IMG/VR virus record: IMGVR_UViG_3300028837_002886
Location: 1-64,000 of that record
DNA: 64,000 nt
DNA from: a virus
Strand: one strand, 5' to 3'
The translations under genes and the position numbers were made by a program. Below, piece by piece: positions 45,614-52,632 of this stretch. The first letter of the stretch is position 1. Every line of letters starts with the position of its first letter. The notes beneath the pieces are model-generated. The model was not told where the DNA came from. It saw nothing but the letters and a program-made list of their open reading frames with translations, and searched no databases.

Positions 45614-46927
45614 TTAGTTGTCAATCTTCTCTTTGATATATCTGATAGCATCTTCCTTGCTTTTCAGAACATCTTCGAGTTGCTTGTCGGTTACATCTTC
45701 CAAAAGCTCCCGGAAGATAGGCCCTGGTTCAAGACCGAGTTCGATCAAATCATGACCGTCGATTAGTCGTGGAGGCTTAATCTCTTCGGGCTCAAAAGTG
45801 TCGAGTTTCTCGTTAATATAATCGTACCACTCAATCATCTTGGTAGAAGAAAGAGAATCGGCACGACATAGTTGCATCAACTCAACCAAATAAGGCTGAG
45901 CGAGCATTCTCTTGAGTTTAGCGGTACGCATCTTGGTTGCTTTCTTAATGCGCATATGGTCATGAATCAAATTATATACCAACTCAATGAACTTGGTTGA
46001 AAACTTAAGCTCTTTGAGCCGCTCTTTGGCCATGTCAGCCCCAACAAACTCATGAGCGCGACTTCTGACTCTGCCGTTCTCATAGACAGTCACCGGAGGC
46101 TTCCCGATGTCATGAAGCAGAGTCGCCCAAATGGTCTCGTCTTTGAGGTCCTCGTTCTCCTCGAAAAGAAGGTCCATTACAATCTTGGTATGCTCAAAAA
46201 CATCACCCTCTGGATGCCACTTGGGTTCTTGTGGACAGCCCTTCATGTTTGCGACTTCCGGAAGAACTTGTTTAAGAAGACCAGAAGACCATAGGAGATC
46301 CAACGCTCTTGTAGATTCACCAAGCCTGAACAGCTTGGACAACTCATCCTGGATCCTCTCGTTAGAAACCTCATGGATTTTATGAGAGTTGCGGACGATA
46401 GCCTGAAAAGACTCGTCTTCAATCTTCATATCAAAACGAACTGCGAACCTAACGGCCCGTAGCATTCTCAACTTATCCTCATCGATTCTTTTTTGAGAGT
46501 CGCCGACAAACCTTAAGTTTTTGTTTTCCAGGTCTTTCTTGCCGTCAACCAGATCGATGAAATGGTCTTCGATAGGATCATAAAACATGGCGTTGATAGT
46601 AAAGTCCCTGCGCTCGGCATCCTCTTGAATGGTAGCATAGGTTACTTTAGAAGGGTGACGGCCGTCCAAATACTCACCGTCGGTTCTGAAGGTGGCCACC
46701 TCAAAAGGGTCGCCGTCCATCATAACCACAACAACACCGAAAGTTTTACCGATGGGAAGGGTGAGGTCAAAAAGCTCCTCAACCTTTTCCGGAAGAGCAT
46801 TGGTGGCGATGTCATAATCATGAGGCTTGTGGCCGAGAAGCATATCGCGGACAGAACCGCCGGCATATACAGCATCATAGCCATTGTCTTGAAGTTTTTT
46901 GACGATGTTTAGTGCTTTGTCTTTCAT
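45614..46927 (-). CDS. cca: tRNA nucleotidyltransferase (CCA-adding) / poly(A) polymerase family with HD domain
   Basis: 437 residues from the ATG at 46927 (MKDKALNIVKKLQ); an ATG at 46996 is inside the upstream gene's end and would precede the promoter, so it is rejected. Class II nucleotidyltransferase motifs: YAGGSVRDMLLG, DYDIATNALP, RRDFTINAM and the RNA-binding EDKLRMLRAVRFA. An HD domain follows (FEHTKIVMDLL, then LLHDIGKP), giving possible phosphatase or phosphodiesterase activity. It repairs or completes tRNA 3' ends; no tRNA genes lie in this window. Transcription unit is bounded by its own promoter and terminator, and the mRNA appears leaderless. Confidence 0.93.
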   Translation of the reverse strand: MKDKALNIVKKLQDNGYDAVYAGGSVRDMLLGHKPHDYDIATNALPEKVEELFDLTLPIGKTFGVVVVMMDGDPFEVATFRTDGEYLDGRHPSKVTYATIQEDAERRDFTINAMFYDPIEDHFIDLVDGKKDLENKNLRFVGDSQKRIDEDKLRMLRAVRFAVRFDMKIEDESFQAIVRNSHKIHEVSNERIQDELSKLFRLGESTRALDLLWSSGLLKQVLPEVANMKGCPQEPKWHPEGDVFEHTKIVMDLLFEENEDLKDETIWATLLHDIGKPPVTVYENGRVRSRAHEFVGADMAKERLKELKFSTKFIELVYNLIHDHMRIKKATKMRTAKLKRMLAQPYLVELMQLCRADSLSSTKMIEWYDYINEKLDTFEPEEIKPPRLIDGHDLIELGLEPGPIFRELLEDVTDKQLEDVLKSKEDAIRYIKEKIDN

Positions 46928-46933
46928 GTTTAT

Positions 46934-46962
46934 ATTATAACCTATATTGCTCGTCCTGTAAA
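46934..46962 (-). promoter_or_regulatory. Sigma70-type promoter of cca (TTTACA-N17-TATAAT)
   Basis: Minus strand: TTTACA (46962-46957), 17 bases, TATAAT (46939-46934), then six bases to the ATG. The -10 is perfect and the -35 matches five of six. The predicted start of transcription falls at or within a base or two of the ATG, and no ribosome site exists, so the mRNA should be leaderless. The -35 lies inside the 3' end of the preceding gene. Confidence 0.85.
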
Positions 46963-47151
46963 GGCCGATCGGCCAGAAGAAATGACGGGTTTCCACTGCG
47001 CGCAGGTGGGTATCTTTGGTGATCGATACACGTTTAAGTTAATACACTTAGAAGTGGTGCCAATTGGAATATTCACACGCCAACGACACGTCAAGCATGT
47101 TTTATTCATCAAAAGCATTTTAGCTTTTTTCTTGCGTGTCCAGTTTGCCAT
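46942..47151 (-). CDS. Four-cysteine AK-x-LL protein
   Basis: 69 residues from the ATG at 47151 (MANWTRKKKAKMLLM); an upstream in-frame start at 47235 is rejected because it lies within the preceding gene and extends past the family N-terminus. It has the family layout: a basic AKMLLMNK start, CLTC, a spaced Cys (TTSKC) and a last Cys (IPTC). This suggests a small zinc- or Fe-S-binding fold. First of four relatives in a row from 46942 to 47852. Its 3' end contains the -35 of the cca promoter. Confidence 0.72.
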   Translation of the reverse strand: MANWTRKKKAKMLLMNKTCLTCRWRVNIPIGTTSKCINLNVYRSPKIPTCAQWKPVISSGRSAFTGRAI

Positions 47152-47428
47152 TATGTTTTTTCCGCATAAGAGATATGTATTTTTTATGCGTACGTTCCAC
47201 ATGTTGCCAGAAGTCATCACGCTTATGGGCGTCATTCACATGAGGATAGTAATCTTCACAAAACAGTTCTTTTGGGACATCACACATTCCGCTGTCGTGT
47301 AAAAATGTGTTTCTTTCTTCAAGTCGACAATACCAGTCTTTATATTCAAAAGAGCCCTTTATACAATAGAGGCAATTTATACATCCTTTATCTAATAGCA
47401 GTTTTTTGGCGACGTTCGCTTTTTTCAT
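47120..47428 (-). CDS. Four-cysteine AK-x-LLL protein
   Basis: 102 residues from the ATG at 47428 (MKKANVAKKLLLDKG), chosen because it overlaps the upstream stop (ATGA) and brings the AKKLLL motif to the expected position. Cysteines: CINCLYC, then WYC, then SGMC and LFC. Longer than its relatives by a basic C-terminal helix (HVERTHKKYISLMRKKH). Function unknown; probable metal binding. Confidence 0.72.
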   Translation of the reverse strand: MKKANVAKKLLLDKGCINCLYCIKGSFEYKDWYCRLEERNTFLHDSGMCDVPKELFCEDYYPHVNDAHKRDDFWQHVERTHKKYISLMRKKHNGKLDTQEKS

Positions 47429-47652
47429 ACTATACGTTTTGAACCTTCCCAAAAATCACATGTTCCCATGACATTTATTTTACAAACTTTACCAATAAAG
47501 TCATGATTTTTATTGTTACTCCAAAGCGGGTGCGCGCAATAATGCCCTATATTATTGCCGTATGCATCTAAATGATAAAAATGTATGCACCTCTGACATG
47601 TTTTACCTAATAATAATTTTTTTGCGCACTCTTTTGTAAATCTATCTCTCAT
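47425..47652 (-). CDS. Four-cysteine AK-x-LLL protein
   Basis: 75 residues starting MRDRFTKECAKKLLLGK. Layout CQRC, then HYC, then VC and a final TC, equivalent to its neighbours. Start overlaps the upstream stop (ATGA). A Tyr/His-rich stretch lies between the first two pairs. Function unknown; the conserved cysteines point to a metal site rather than disulfides, since the protein has no signal peptide. Confidence 0.72.
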   Translation of the reverse strand: MRDRFTKECAKKLLLGKTCQRCIHFYHLDAYGNNIGHYCAHPLWSNNKNHDFIGKVCKINVMGTCDFWEGSKRIV

Positions 47653-47852
47653 TTCGTTTTATAACCGCGGTAAAAGTCCCGACATGTATAATCATTGGAA
47701 ATATTTTCGTCTACACCACTCTGCCGCGAACGCAACATGCATAAGTATTGGTATTTATGTGTTTTTGGATGAAGACGTCGGTATCCGTAAAGGCACTTGC
47801 AACAGTTTTTGTCCAACAATAATTTTTTAGCTACAACGCTCTTGCTTATCAT
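47649..47852 (-). CDS. Four-cysteine AK-x-LLL protein
   Basis: 67 residues starting MISKSVVAKKLLLDKN. Layout CCKC, then YLC, then YTC. Start overlaps the stop of the exonuclease gene (ATGA). Middle region YRRLHPKTHKYQY is basic and aromatic, suggesting contact with nucleic acid. It belongs to the same family as 46942, 47120 and 47425. Function unknown. Confidence 0.72.
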   Translation of the reverse strand: MISKSVVAKKLLLDKNCCKCLYGYRRLHPKTHKYQYLCMLRSRQSGVDENISNDYTCRDFYRGYKTK

Positions 47853-48448
47853 GGCATAGTTTCAGGATTAGAAAGCATACTGATAAAGGACCTGTATTCG
47901 CGTATCATGTTTATGAATATGTGTCCTTGTTCAATAGCATCATCAATAGCCTTGTGAGTGTGCTTGTGTGCCGTATTCATCCACCGGCCTGGCATCCTGG
48001 CTTTTGTTACTTTTCGGTACTCGCAATTTATCAAAAACATTGCAAAAGTTTTCATGTCCAGCGCAGAAAACGAAAATGGCGAATGCTTCATGAATCTTAT
48101 GAGATACCAGTATACAAAAGTGAAATCAAAACCTGCGGGAAAAGCAACGAGCACGGGTTTGCAGTTAAACTTCAAAGCGGTTGCAGTGACCCACTTGTGA
48201 AACCGTTTCATTACTTCTTCCGGATCTCCGGGATTCTTTCGGCATTCATCCCACGCCTCTTTGTTGCGACTCCAGAACTTCATGGTATTAGGATCCTGCT
48301 CTGCATCCGGAAGTTCCTTGAGATTAGCTTCAAATGTTCCTACCATGTTTCCTTCACGGTCAAATGCCGCGGCCGCAATGCTCAACATAGAGTTAGGACC
48401 AGGTATGGGACCGTCTGCTTCTACGTCAACACTAAAGTACATTTCCAT
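47849..48448 (-). CDS. DnaQ-like 3'-5' exonuclease (DEDDh)
   Basis: 199 residues. Exo I motif D8-x-E10 (SVDVEADGP), Exo II D108 (PAGFDFTFVYW) and Exo III H165-x4-D170 (HKAIDDAIEQG) are all present, so the enzyme should be active on DNA or RNA 3' ends. It is a stand-alone domain, as in RNase T, oligoribonuclease or phage proofreading subunits; I cannot tell which substrate. It is followed by the four-cysteine family with ATGA coupling. Confidence 0.9.
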   Translation of the reverse strand: MEMYFSVDVEADGPIPGPNSMLSIAAAAFDREGNMVGTFEANLKELPDAEQDPNTMKFWSRNKEAWDECRKNPGDPEEVMKRFHKWVTATALKFNCKPVLVAFPAGFDFTFVYWYLIRFMKHSPFSFSALDMKTFAMFLINCEYRKVTKARMPGRWMNTAHKHTHKAIDDAIEQGHIFINMIREYRSFISMLSNPETMP

Positions 48449-48839
48449 CTTGTTTACCCTTTTCCATTATTTTATTCAAATCCATATTGAATGGATCAAA
48501 TCTTTTTTTGTATGCATCAGTTTTTTTATAGTTTTCTTCCTGATAATGTCTGGCCAAAACTATTTGTTCGGTGGCCTTTTTAATCTTTTTAGATATACGC
48601 ATCATTATGCGCTCTTCCCAATGTTTAGGATACCTGATGCGCCAGCTATACACTATTTTGTAAGCGTGACCGCCGACCTTCATCATACAATACATAAAAG
48701 CCGCATACAGCGCAACTTTAATATACCACGTCATGAGCTCGTGATTGTGAAACATACACAGCCCTATGGCCAACAAAGCACCTACGCCGATCCAAATAAT
48801 AATGCCGCTCCATACGCTTGCTTCTTTCTCCTTTTTCAT
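48432..48839 (-). CDS. Membrane protein with two hydrophobic helices, next to yejE
   Basis: 135 residues from the ATG at 48839 (MKKEKEASVWSG), preferred over 48899 because of the purine-rich site GGAGAAGGGG upstream and the location after the yejE stop. Two hydrophobic segments: VWSGIIIWIGVGALLAIGLC and WYIKVALYAAFMYCMMKVGG. The C-terminal half is a basic, charged helix in the cytoplasm. No family recognised. It directly follows yejE, so it may be an accessory to the transporter or an unrelated phage membrane protein. Confidence 0.65.
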   Translation of the reverse strand: MKKEKEASVWSGIIIWIGVGALLAIGLCMFHNHELMTWYIKVALYAAFMYCMMKVGGHAYKIVYSWRIRYPKHWEERIMMRISKKIKKATEQIVLARHYQEENYKKTDAYKKRFDPFNMDLNKIMEKGKQDGNVL

Positions 48840-48867
48840 AAACAGCCCCTTCTCCTGTAAATTATTA

Positions 48868-49896
48868 TCATGATAAGTTCTTCCGCGAATCAAACGCATC
48901 TCTCACGCCTTCTCCAACAAAGATGAGAAGTGAAAGTAAAACCGAAAGCACCACAAATGAAGTAATTCCTAACCAAGGCGCCTGCAAATTGGCCTTTCCT
49001 TGAGCCAGTAATCTCCCTAACGAAGGAGATCCGGCTGGAAGCCCGAATCCCAGAAAATCAAGAGAAGTAAGAGCGACGATGGAACCATTTAGAATGAACG
49101 GCAAAAACGTTAACGTAGCAACCATTGCGTTAGGAAGTATATGCTTAAACATAATCTTAAAATCTTTGACACCCAAGGCTCTTGCGGCTTTAACATACTC
49201 AAAATTTCGGGTCCGTAAAAATTCTGCGCGCACTACCCCAACTAACGACAGCCATGAAAACAAAAGTAAGATTAACAACAGCAACGCAAAGTTTGGAGTA
49301 ATAATACTAGTAATAATTATTATCAAAAACAATGTTGGTATCGAGCCCCAGATTTCAATGAACCTTTGCATCAATAGATCAACTCTACCACCAAAATAAC
49401 CCTGAACCGCTCCTGCCATTATTCCGATAGCAGAACTACATGTGGTCAATACAAGTCCGAAAATTACAGATATCCTGAAACCGTAAATCACCAGCGCGAC
49501 TACATCATGACCTTGGTCATCGGTTCCCAGCCAATGTCTCAGAGAAGGTTTAGTTGGTGCTGGTTCCGTCATTATATAATCAATTGTATCAAATTTATAC
49601 TTAATCGCTGGCCAGATAATCCAGCCGTTGTTTTTTATCAACTCTTCAAGATATGGATCATGATAATCTGCCTTTATGTTTAATGTCCCGCCGAAATCCA
49701 TCTCCGTATAATTTTTGGTTATTGGAAAGTAAAACCGATCTGCGTATCTTATAAGCAGAGGACTATCGTTTGCTATGAACTCGGCAAAAAGTGAAAAAAC
49801 AAAAAGAAAAAGGAATATCCAGAGCGACCAGTACGCCCTTCTGTTTGCTATAAAATTATCTAATCTTCTTCTTGCTACCAGGCTTAGTTCTTTCAT
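48868..49896 (-). CDS. yejE: ABC peptide transporter permease, YejE homologue
   Basis: 342 residues, the full length of the family. Close to E. coli YejE over the whole chain as I remember it: RRAYWSLWIFLFLFVFSLFA at the start, LGTDDQGHDVVALVIYGFRI, VGVVRAEFLRTRNFEYVKAA, the EAA loop with ARALGVKDFKIMFKHILPNA, and SLDFLGFGLPAGSPSLGRLL. It is an inner-membrane subunit (about six helices) that, with YejB and YejF, imports peptides; in E. coli the system takes up microcin C. Nothing looks broken. It is separated from yejB by four or five small phage genes. Confidence 0.95.
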   Translation of the reverse strand: MKELSLVARRRLDNFIANRRAYWSLWIFLFLFVFSLFAEFIANDSPLLIRYADRFYFPITKNYTEMDFGGTLNIKADYHDPYLEELIKNNGWIIWPAIKYKFDTIDYIMTEPAPTKPSLRHWLGTDDQGHDVVALVIYGFRISVIFGLVLTTCSSAIGIMAGAVQGYFGGRVDLLMQRFIEIWGSIPTLFLIIIITSIITPNFALLLLILLLFSWLSLVGVVRAEFLRTRNFEYVKAARALGVKDFKIMFKHILPNAMVATLTFLPFILNGSIVALTSLDFLGFGLPAGSPSLGRLLAQGKANLQAPWLGITSFVVLSVLLSLLIFVGEGVRDAFDSRKNLS

Positions 49897-49905
49897 CCCT
49901 AATCC

Positions 49906-50325
49906 TTATTCCAGGACTGCTTCGGTCACTCCCCAAATTTTAATTTCCACGACCTCTCGATGTTCAGTAAACACAAATACACCAAAATACTCTTCGCGCG
50001 AGTCAACACGTCTATTGCCTTGGTGATATACTTTTAGATGCTGCACTACCTGCTTGTTCTGCGTATTCATATAGACATACAAGTACTCCATCGTCCATCC
50101 TATTACCACTTCGCTTCCCTTGTTAGTCAAAACATACGAAACTGAAACCAGCGAACCAACCTGGGTCCAATCTCTTAATTCAATCTGTAAGGGAGACATA
50201 ATGCCCTGTTTCTCATAGGCCTTCTTGGATGAAAAGTGGTTCGGATATTTTGCCACACTTCCTACAATCACCGCAAAACCTATAAGAAATGAGATAAATA
50301 ATATATCACGGCCGCGTTTTGTCAT
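49906..50325 (-). CDS. Membrane-anchored periplasmic small protein within the yej locus
   Basis: 139 residues. A basic start (MTKRGRD) leads into one transmembrane helix (ILFISFLIGFAVIVGSVA), then a predicted periplasmic beta domain (GSLVSVSYVLTNKGSEVVIG, then EYFGVFVFTEHREVVEIKIW). No match to a substrate-binding protein. It stands between yejB and yejE, where bacteria have no gene, so it could be a phage accessory of the transporter or just an interleaved gene. Nine bases before yejE. Confidence 0.65.
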   Translation of the reverse strand: MTKRGRDILFISFLIGFAVIVGSVAKYPNHFSSKKAYEKQGIMSPLQIELRDWTQVGSLVSVSYVLTNKGSEVVIGWTMEYLYVYMNTQNKQVVQHLKVYHQGNRRVDSREEYFGVFVFTEHREVVEIKIWGVTEAVLE

Positions 50326-50340
50326 GTCATGACCCCTTTA

Positions 50341-50535
50341 TTAAGACGTCTCATTTATCTCAGCAAGTCGTTTCACGCTCTTTGCGTGAAACTCTGCGTG
50401 CTTAGTCAAATGAGACTTTTCCCACTCAATCATTGCTTCTAGGTTGGCAATATGTTGTGCGCCTTCTGCCAGGTACTTCTCATTCCAAGCAATCTTTGCT
50501 TCAAGCTGTTCTTTAGTCATATGATTACAACTCAT
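50341..50535 (-). CDS. Small helical protein
   Basis: 64 residues, almost wholly helical with His/Glu/Lys (HLTKHAEFHAKSVKRLAEIN), probably a coiled coil. AAGGA precedes the ATG. Four His residues in the second half could bind metal but no motif is clear. Unknown function; part of the set of small genes between yejB and yejE. Confidence 0.65.
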   Translation of the reverse strand: MSCNHMTKEQLEAKIAWNEKYLAEGAQHIANLEAMIEWEKSHLTKHAEFHAKSVKRLAEINETS

Positions 50536-50564
50536 CTCTACTTTCCTTAATTAAGTATTTACTT

Positions 50565-50699
50565 TTAATACCCGCCATTTATATAGGACGGCCGGCAATG
50601 CTTTCTCATTTTCCGATCCATATAACCCTTGTAGTACACATGATGGAACCGAAAAGTGTACTTAAACCATCTTCCTATGATCCTACTCAATCTTTTCAT
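50565..50699 (-). CDS. Small basic protein (44 aa), relative of the 51011 gene
   Basis: Begins MKRLSRIIGRWFKYTFRFHH, with AAGGAG eight bases upstream of the ATG, and overlaps the upstream gene by 17 bases. Its start resembles that of the 52-residue protein at 51011-51169 (MERLKKIWNRLVKCKHQW): M-x-R-L-x-x-I-x-x-R-x-x-K, then paired Tyr. Strongly basic and aromatic; nucleic-acid or membrane association is possible. Function unknown. Confidence 0.6.
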   Translation of the reverse strand: MKRLSRIIGRWFKYTFRFHHVYYKGYMDRKMRKHCRPSYINGGY

Positions 50700-50925
50700 G
50701 ACGCATCTCCTTTAGTTTCTTTTTTTCAATCCGTATTGAAACACAATCGCTATATGTTCTCACATAGTAGGCCCAGCCCTTAATTACTTTCACCTGCCAC
50801 TCATATTTGTCACCATAAAGATCTTGAATCTCAGCCACTCGCTCACGCGCATCAATAAGATGCTTAAAAACTTCTACGGAGACATCAGTATGGGTATCTT
50901 CTGTAATAACTATGTACACTTCCAT
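50683..50925 (-). CDS. Small hypothetical protein
   Basis: 80 residues from the ATG at 50925 (MEVYIVITEDTHTDVSVEVF), with AAGGTGG at a distance that fits this or the ATG two codons upstream. The sequence has a ferredoxin-like or small alpha/beta pattern: strand, helix (DARERVAEIQDLYG), strand (KYEWQVKVIKGW), and a Lys-rich end. Not recognised. It follows the duplicated yejB tail. Confidence 0.65.
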   Translation of the reverse strand: MEVYIVITEDTHTDVSVEVFKHLIDARERVAEIQDLYGDKYEWQVKVIKGWAYYVRTYSDCVSIRIEKKKLKEMRHEKIE

Positions 50926-50960
50926 TTTCAACCACCTTGGTTTATTTTTAATCTCACTTT

Positions 50961-51011
50961 TTACACCTCGCGCGTTTCAAAGTCAATACGAGGATCTATG
51001 AACATATACAT
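50961..51011 (-). pseudogene. Duplicated 3' end of yejB (16 codons plus stop)
   Basis: Reads MYMFIDPRIDFETREV and stop, the same C-terminal peptide as yejB. Thirty-eight bases are identical to the yejB 3' end at 51182-51219, but the last four codons differ only at synonymous positions and in the stop (TAA here, TGA in yejB). Its first ATG overlaps the stop of the 52-residue gene. It is a remnant of an older or homologous yejB end left behind when the small gene was inserted, or a recombination scar; probably not functional. Confidence 0.8.
50974..51011. repeat. 38-bp direct repeat, copy A (yejB 3' end)
   Basis: Identical to 51182-51219, offset 208 bp. Copy B is inside yejB; this copy is the orphan tail. 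The two flank the 52-residue gene at 51011-51169. Confidence 0.95.
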
Positions 51012-51169
51012 CACAACCACAACCACCTATCTTTTTTTTCTCTACCGCATTTCTCACATCGAAAAATAGCTATGCGCAGAGTTCCTCCCCATATAGCATA
51101 ATACATGCCACGTTTCCACTGATGCTTACATTTCACCAAACGATTCCATATTTTCTTTAATCTTTCCAT
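51011..51169 (-). CDS. Small zinc-ribbon-like protein inserted behind yejB (52 aa)
   Basis: Starts at the ATG that overlaps the yejB stop (TGATG) and ends in a TGA that overlaps the first ATG of the duplicated yejB tail. AGAGG lies just upstream. The protein begins MERLKKIWNRLVKCKHQWKR and contains C14, H16, then FRCEKCGREKK with C38 and C41, a likely zinc-binding set. It is a relative of the 44-residue protein at 50565. Flanking direct repeats show that it arrived with a recoded copy of the yejB 3' end. Confidence 0.68.
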   Translation of the reverse strand: MERLKKIWNRLVKCKHQWKRGMYYAIWGGTLRIAIFRCEKCGREKKDRWLWL

Positions 51170-52272
51170 CAAACCTCTCTAGTTTCAAAGTCAATACGAG
51201 GATCTATGAACATATACATTAGATCTCCGATTAGTTTTAGAAATAAACCCATGAGACTAAATACATATAGTGTCGCAAACATTACCGCATAATCCCTGCC
51301 CAAGGCCGACTCGAACCCCAAGAGCCCTAGCCCATCAAGAGAGAAAATTACTTCTATTAAAACAGAACCGGTGAATAGAACGCTTATAAATGCAGATGGA
51401 AACCCGGCAATAATAATCAACATGGCATTTCTAAACACGTGACCATAAAGAATTTTCTTCTGCTTGAGGCCTTTTGATTGAGCTGTGATTACATACTGCT
51501 TGCTTATTTCAGCCAAAAACGCGTTCTTTGTGAATATAGTAAGGCCTGCAAACCCGCCTATTGTCATCGCAAATATAGGTAGTACCAAATGCCAAAAGTA
51601 ATCGGCTATCTTCATGCCAAATGAAAAGGTGGCCCACCCATCTGAGACCAATCCTCTTAAAGGAAATATATTCAAAAAGCTCCCGCCAGAGAAGAGTATT
51701 ATCAACATAATGGCAAATAAGAAACTGGGTATTGCATAACCAATTGTTACAACAAATGAACTCCATAAATCGAATTTTGTTCCATCTCTTATTGCTTTCT
51801 TGATGCCTAGTGGAATTGAGATTAGATAAGTCAATAGCGTTGTCCATATACCCAACGAGATTGACACTGGCATTTTCTCTAAAACCAAATCAAGAACTTT
51901 TCTGTCTCTGTAATAGCTGGTTCCAAAATCAAACCTTATGTAATTCCACATCATAATAAAAAACCGTTTATAAAGTGGTTTATCAAAACCATACATCTCT
52001 TCAATTTCCATAATCAGTTCGGGATCCAATCCTTGAGCTCCTCGATACTTTGACTCCATCCCAACCTGCTTGTCTGTTTTTGTTTGACTAACCTCGCCAC
52101 CACCACCTTTCGTTATTCTTTCAGTAACTGCAACATCAACGCCTTTGAGCCGAGCAATCGTTTTTTCAACAGGACCACCTGGGGCCGATTGTATTATGAA
52201 AAAATTAATAATCATAATCCCAATTAGTGTAGGAATAATAAGACCCAAGCGTCTGAGGATATAGGATATCAC
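51169..52272 (-). CDS. yejB: ABC peptide transporter permease, YejB homologue
   Basis: 367 residues, full length. Strongly like E. coli YejB as I recall it: YILRRLGLIIPTLIGIMIIN at the start, FIIQSAPGGPVEKTIARLKG, RGAQGLDPELIMEIEEMYGF, RFFIMMWNYIRFDFGTSYYR, the EAA-type segment YVITAQSKGLKQKKILYGHV and the end DPRIDFETREV. It forms the translocation pore with YejE. It overlaps the upstream gene by 4 bases (ATGA). The short Gly-rich linker in residues 50-75 is also where bacterial YejB proteins vary. No frameshift is visible. Confidence 0.96.
   Translation of the reverse strand: MISYILRRLGLIIPTLIGIMIINFFIIQSAPGGPVEKTIARLKGVDVAVTERITKGGGGEVSQTKTDKQVGMESKYRGAQGLDPELIMEIEEMYGFDKPLYKRFFIMMWNYIRFDFGTSYYRDRKVLDLVLEKMPVSISLGIWTTLLTYLISIPLGIKKAIRDGTKFDLWSSFVVTIGYAIPSFLFAIMLIILFSGGSFLNIFPLRGLVSDGWATFSFGMKIADYFWHLVLPIFAMTIGGFAGLTIFTKNAFLAEISKQYVITAQSKGLKQKKILYGHVFRNAMLIIIAGFPSAFISVLFTGSVLIEVIFSLDGLGLLGFESALGRDYAVMFATLYVFSLMGLFLKLIGDLMYMFIDPRIDFETREV
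51182..51219. repeat. 38-bp direct repeat, copy B (inside yejB)
   Basis: Identical to 50974-51011. Encodes the last residues of YejB (YMFIDPRIDFETR). See the pseudogene entry at 50961. Confidence 0.95.
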
Positions 52273-52619
52273 TTCACAATCCTTGCTAAAAAGTCCCCAC
52301 CTATTATAATAACCCTATCGTCCTTAGTTCGAACAACCAGCACCCCACCATCTTCAAGCGACCAAGATTTACATGTTTCTATAACAGAGGCACTCCTGTA
52401 TGGTACATCAATATCAATCCAAGTTGTAGTCGCTACTCCGTCAATCACAACGGTGGGCTCGGTTAACATGGGCTCACTAACCTCTTGAGCCTGTGCCATT
52501 TCTGGTTGATCAAATTGAAGCCTACTTGCGATAAAGAGTACGGCGACAAAAACAAGAACCACAATAACAAAAATAATCACAAAACGTAAGGTTGTGGACA
52601 CACTTTTTAACCAACTCAT
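52269..52619 (-). CDS. Membrane-anchored periplasmic small protein coupled to yejB
   Basis: 116 residues. One transmembrane helix near the N-terminus (FVIIFVIVVLVFVAVLFIAS), then about 85 residues facing the periplasm with an Ala/Glu-rich linker and a beta-rich end (GGVLVVRTKDDRVIIIGGDF). GGAGG precedes the ATG. It lies between yejF and yejB and its stop overlaps the yejB start, so translation is coupled. Too short to be the substrate-binding protein YejA. An accessory or regulator of the transporter is possible but unproven. Confidence 0.68.
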   Translation of the reverse strand: MSWLKSVSTTLRFVIIFVIVVLVFVAVLFIASRLQFDQPEMAQAQEVSEPMLTEPTVVIDGVATTTWIDIDVPYRSASVIETCKSWSLEDGGVLVVRTKDDRVIIIGGDFLARIVK

Positions 52620-52632
52620 TTTTAAAAACCTC

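Noticed and set aside
46963-46974. Perfect 12-bp palindrome GGCCGATCGGCC just before the cca -35 box, as an operator
   Set aside because: It lies inside the coding end of the 46942 gene, occurs once, and short GC palindromes arise by chance. I keep it only as a note.
45600-48450. tRNA genes near the CCA-adding enzyme
   Set aside because: I looked for cloverleaf-like sequence and CCA ends in the gaps here and found none; the gaps are too short.
51509-51847. 112-codon open frame within yejB on the same strand
   Set aside because: It is an out-of-frame reading of yejB; the yejB frame is intact and conserved.
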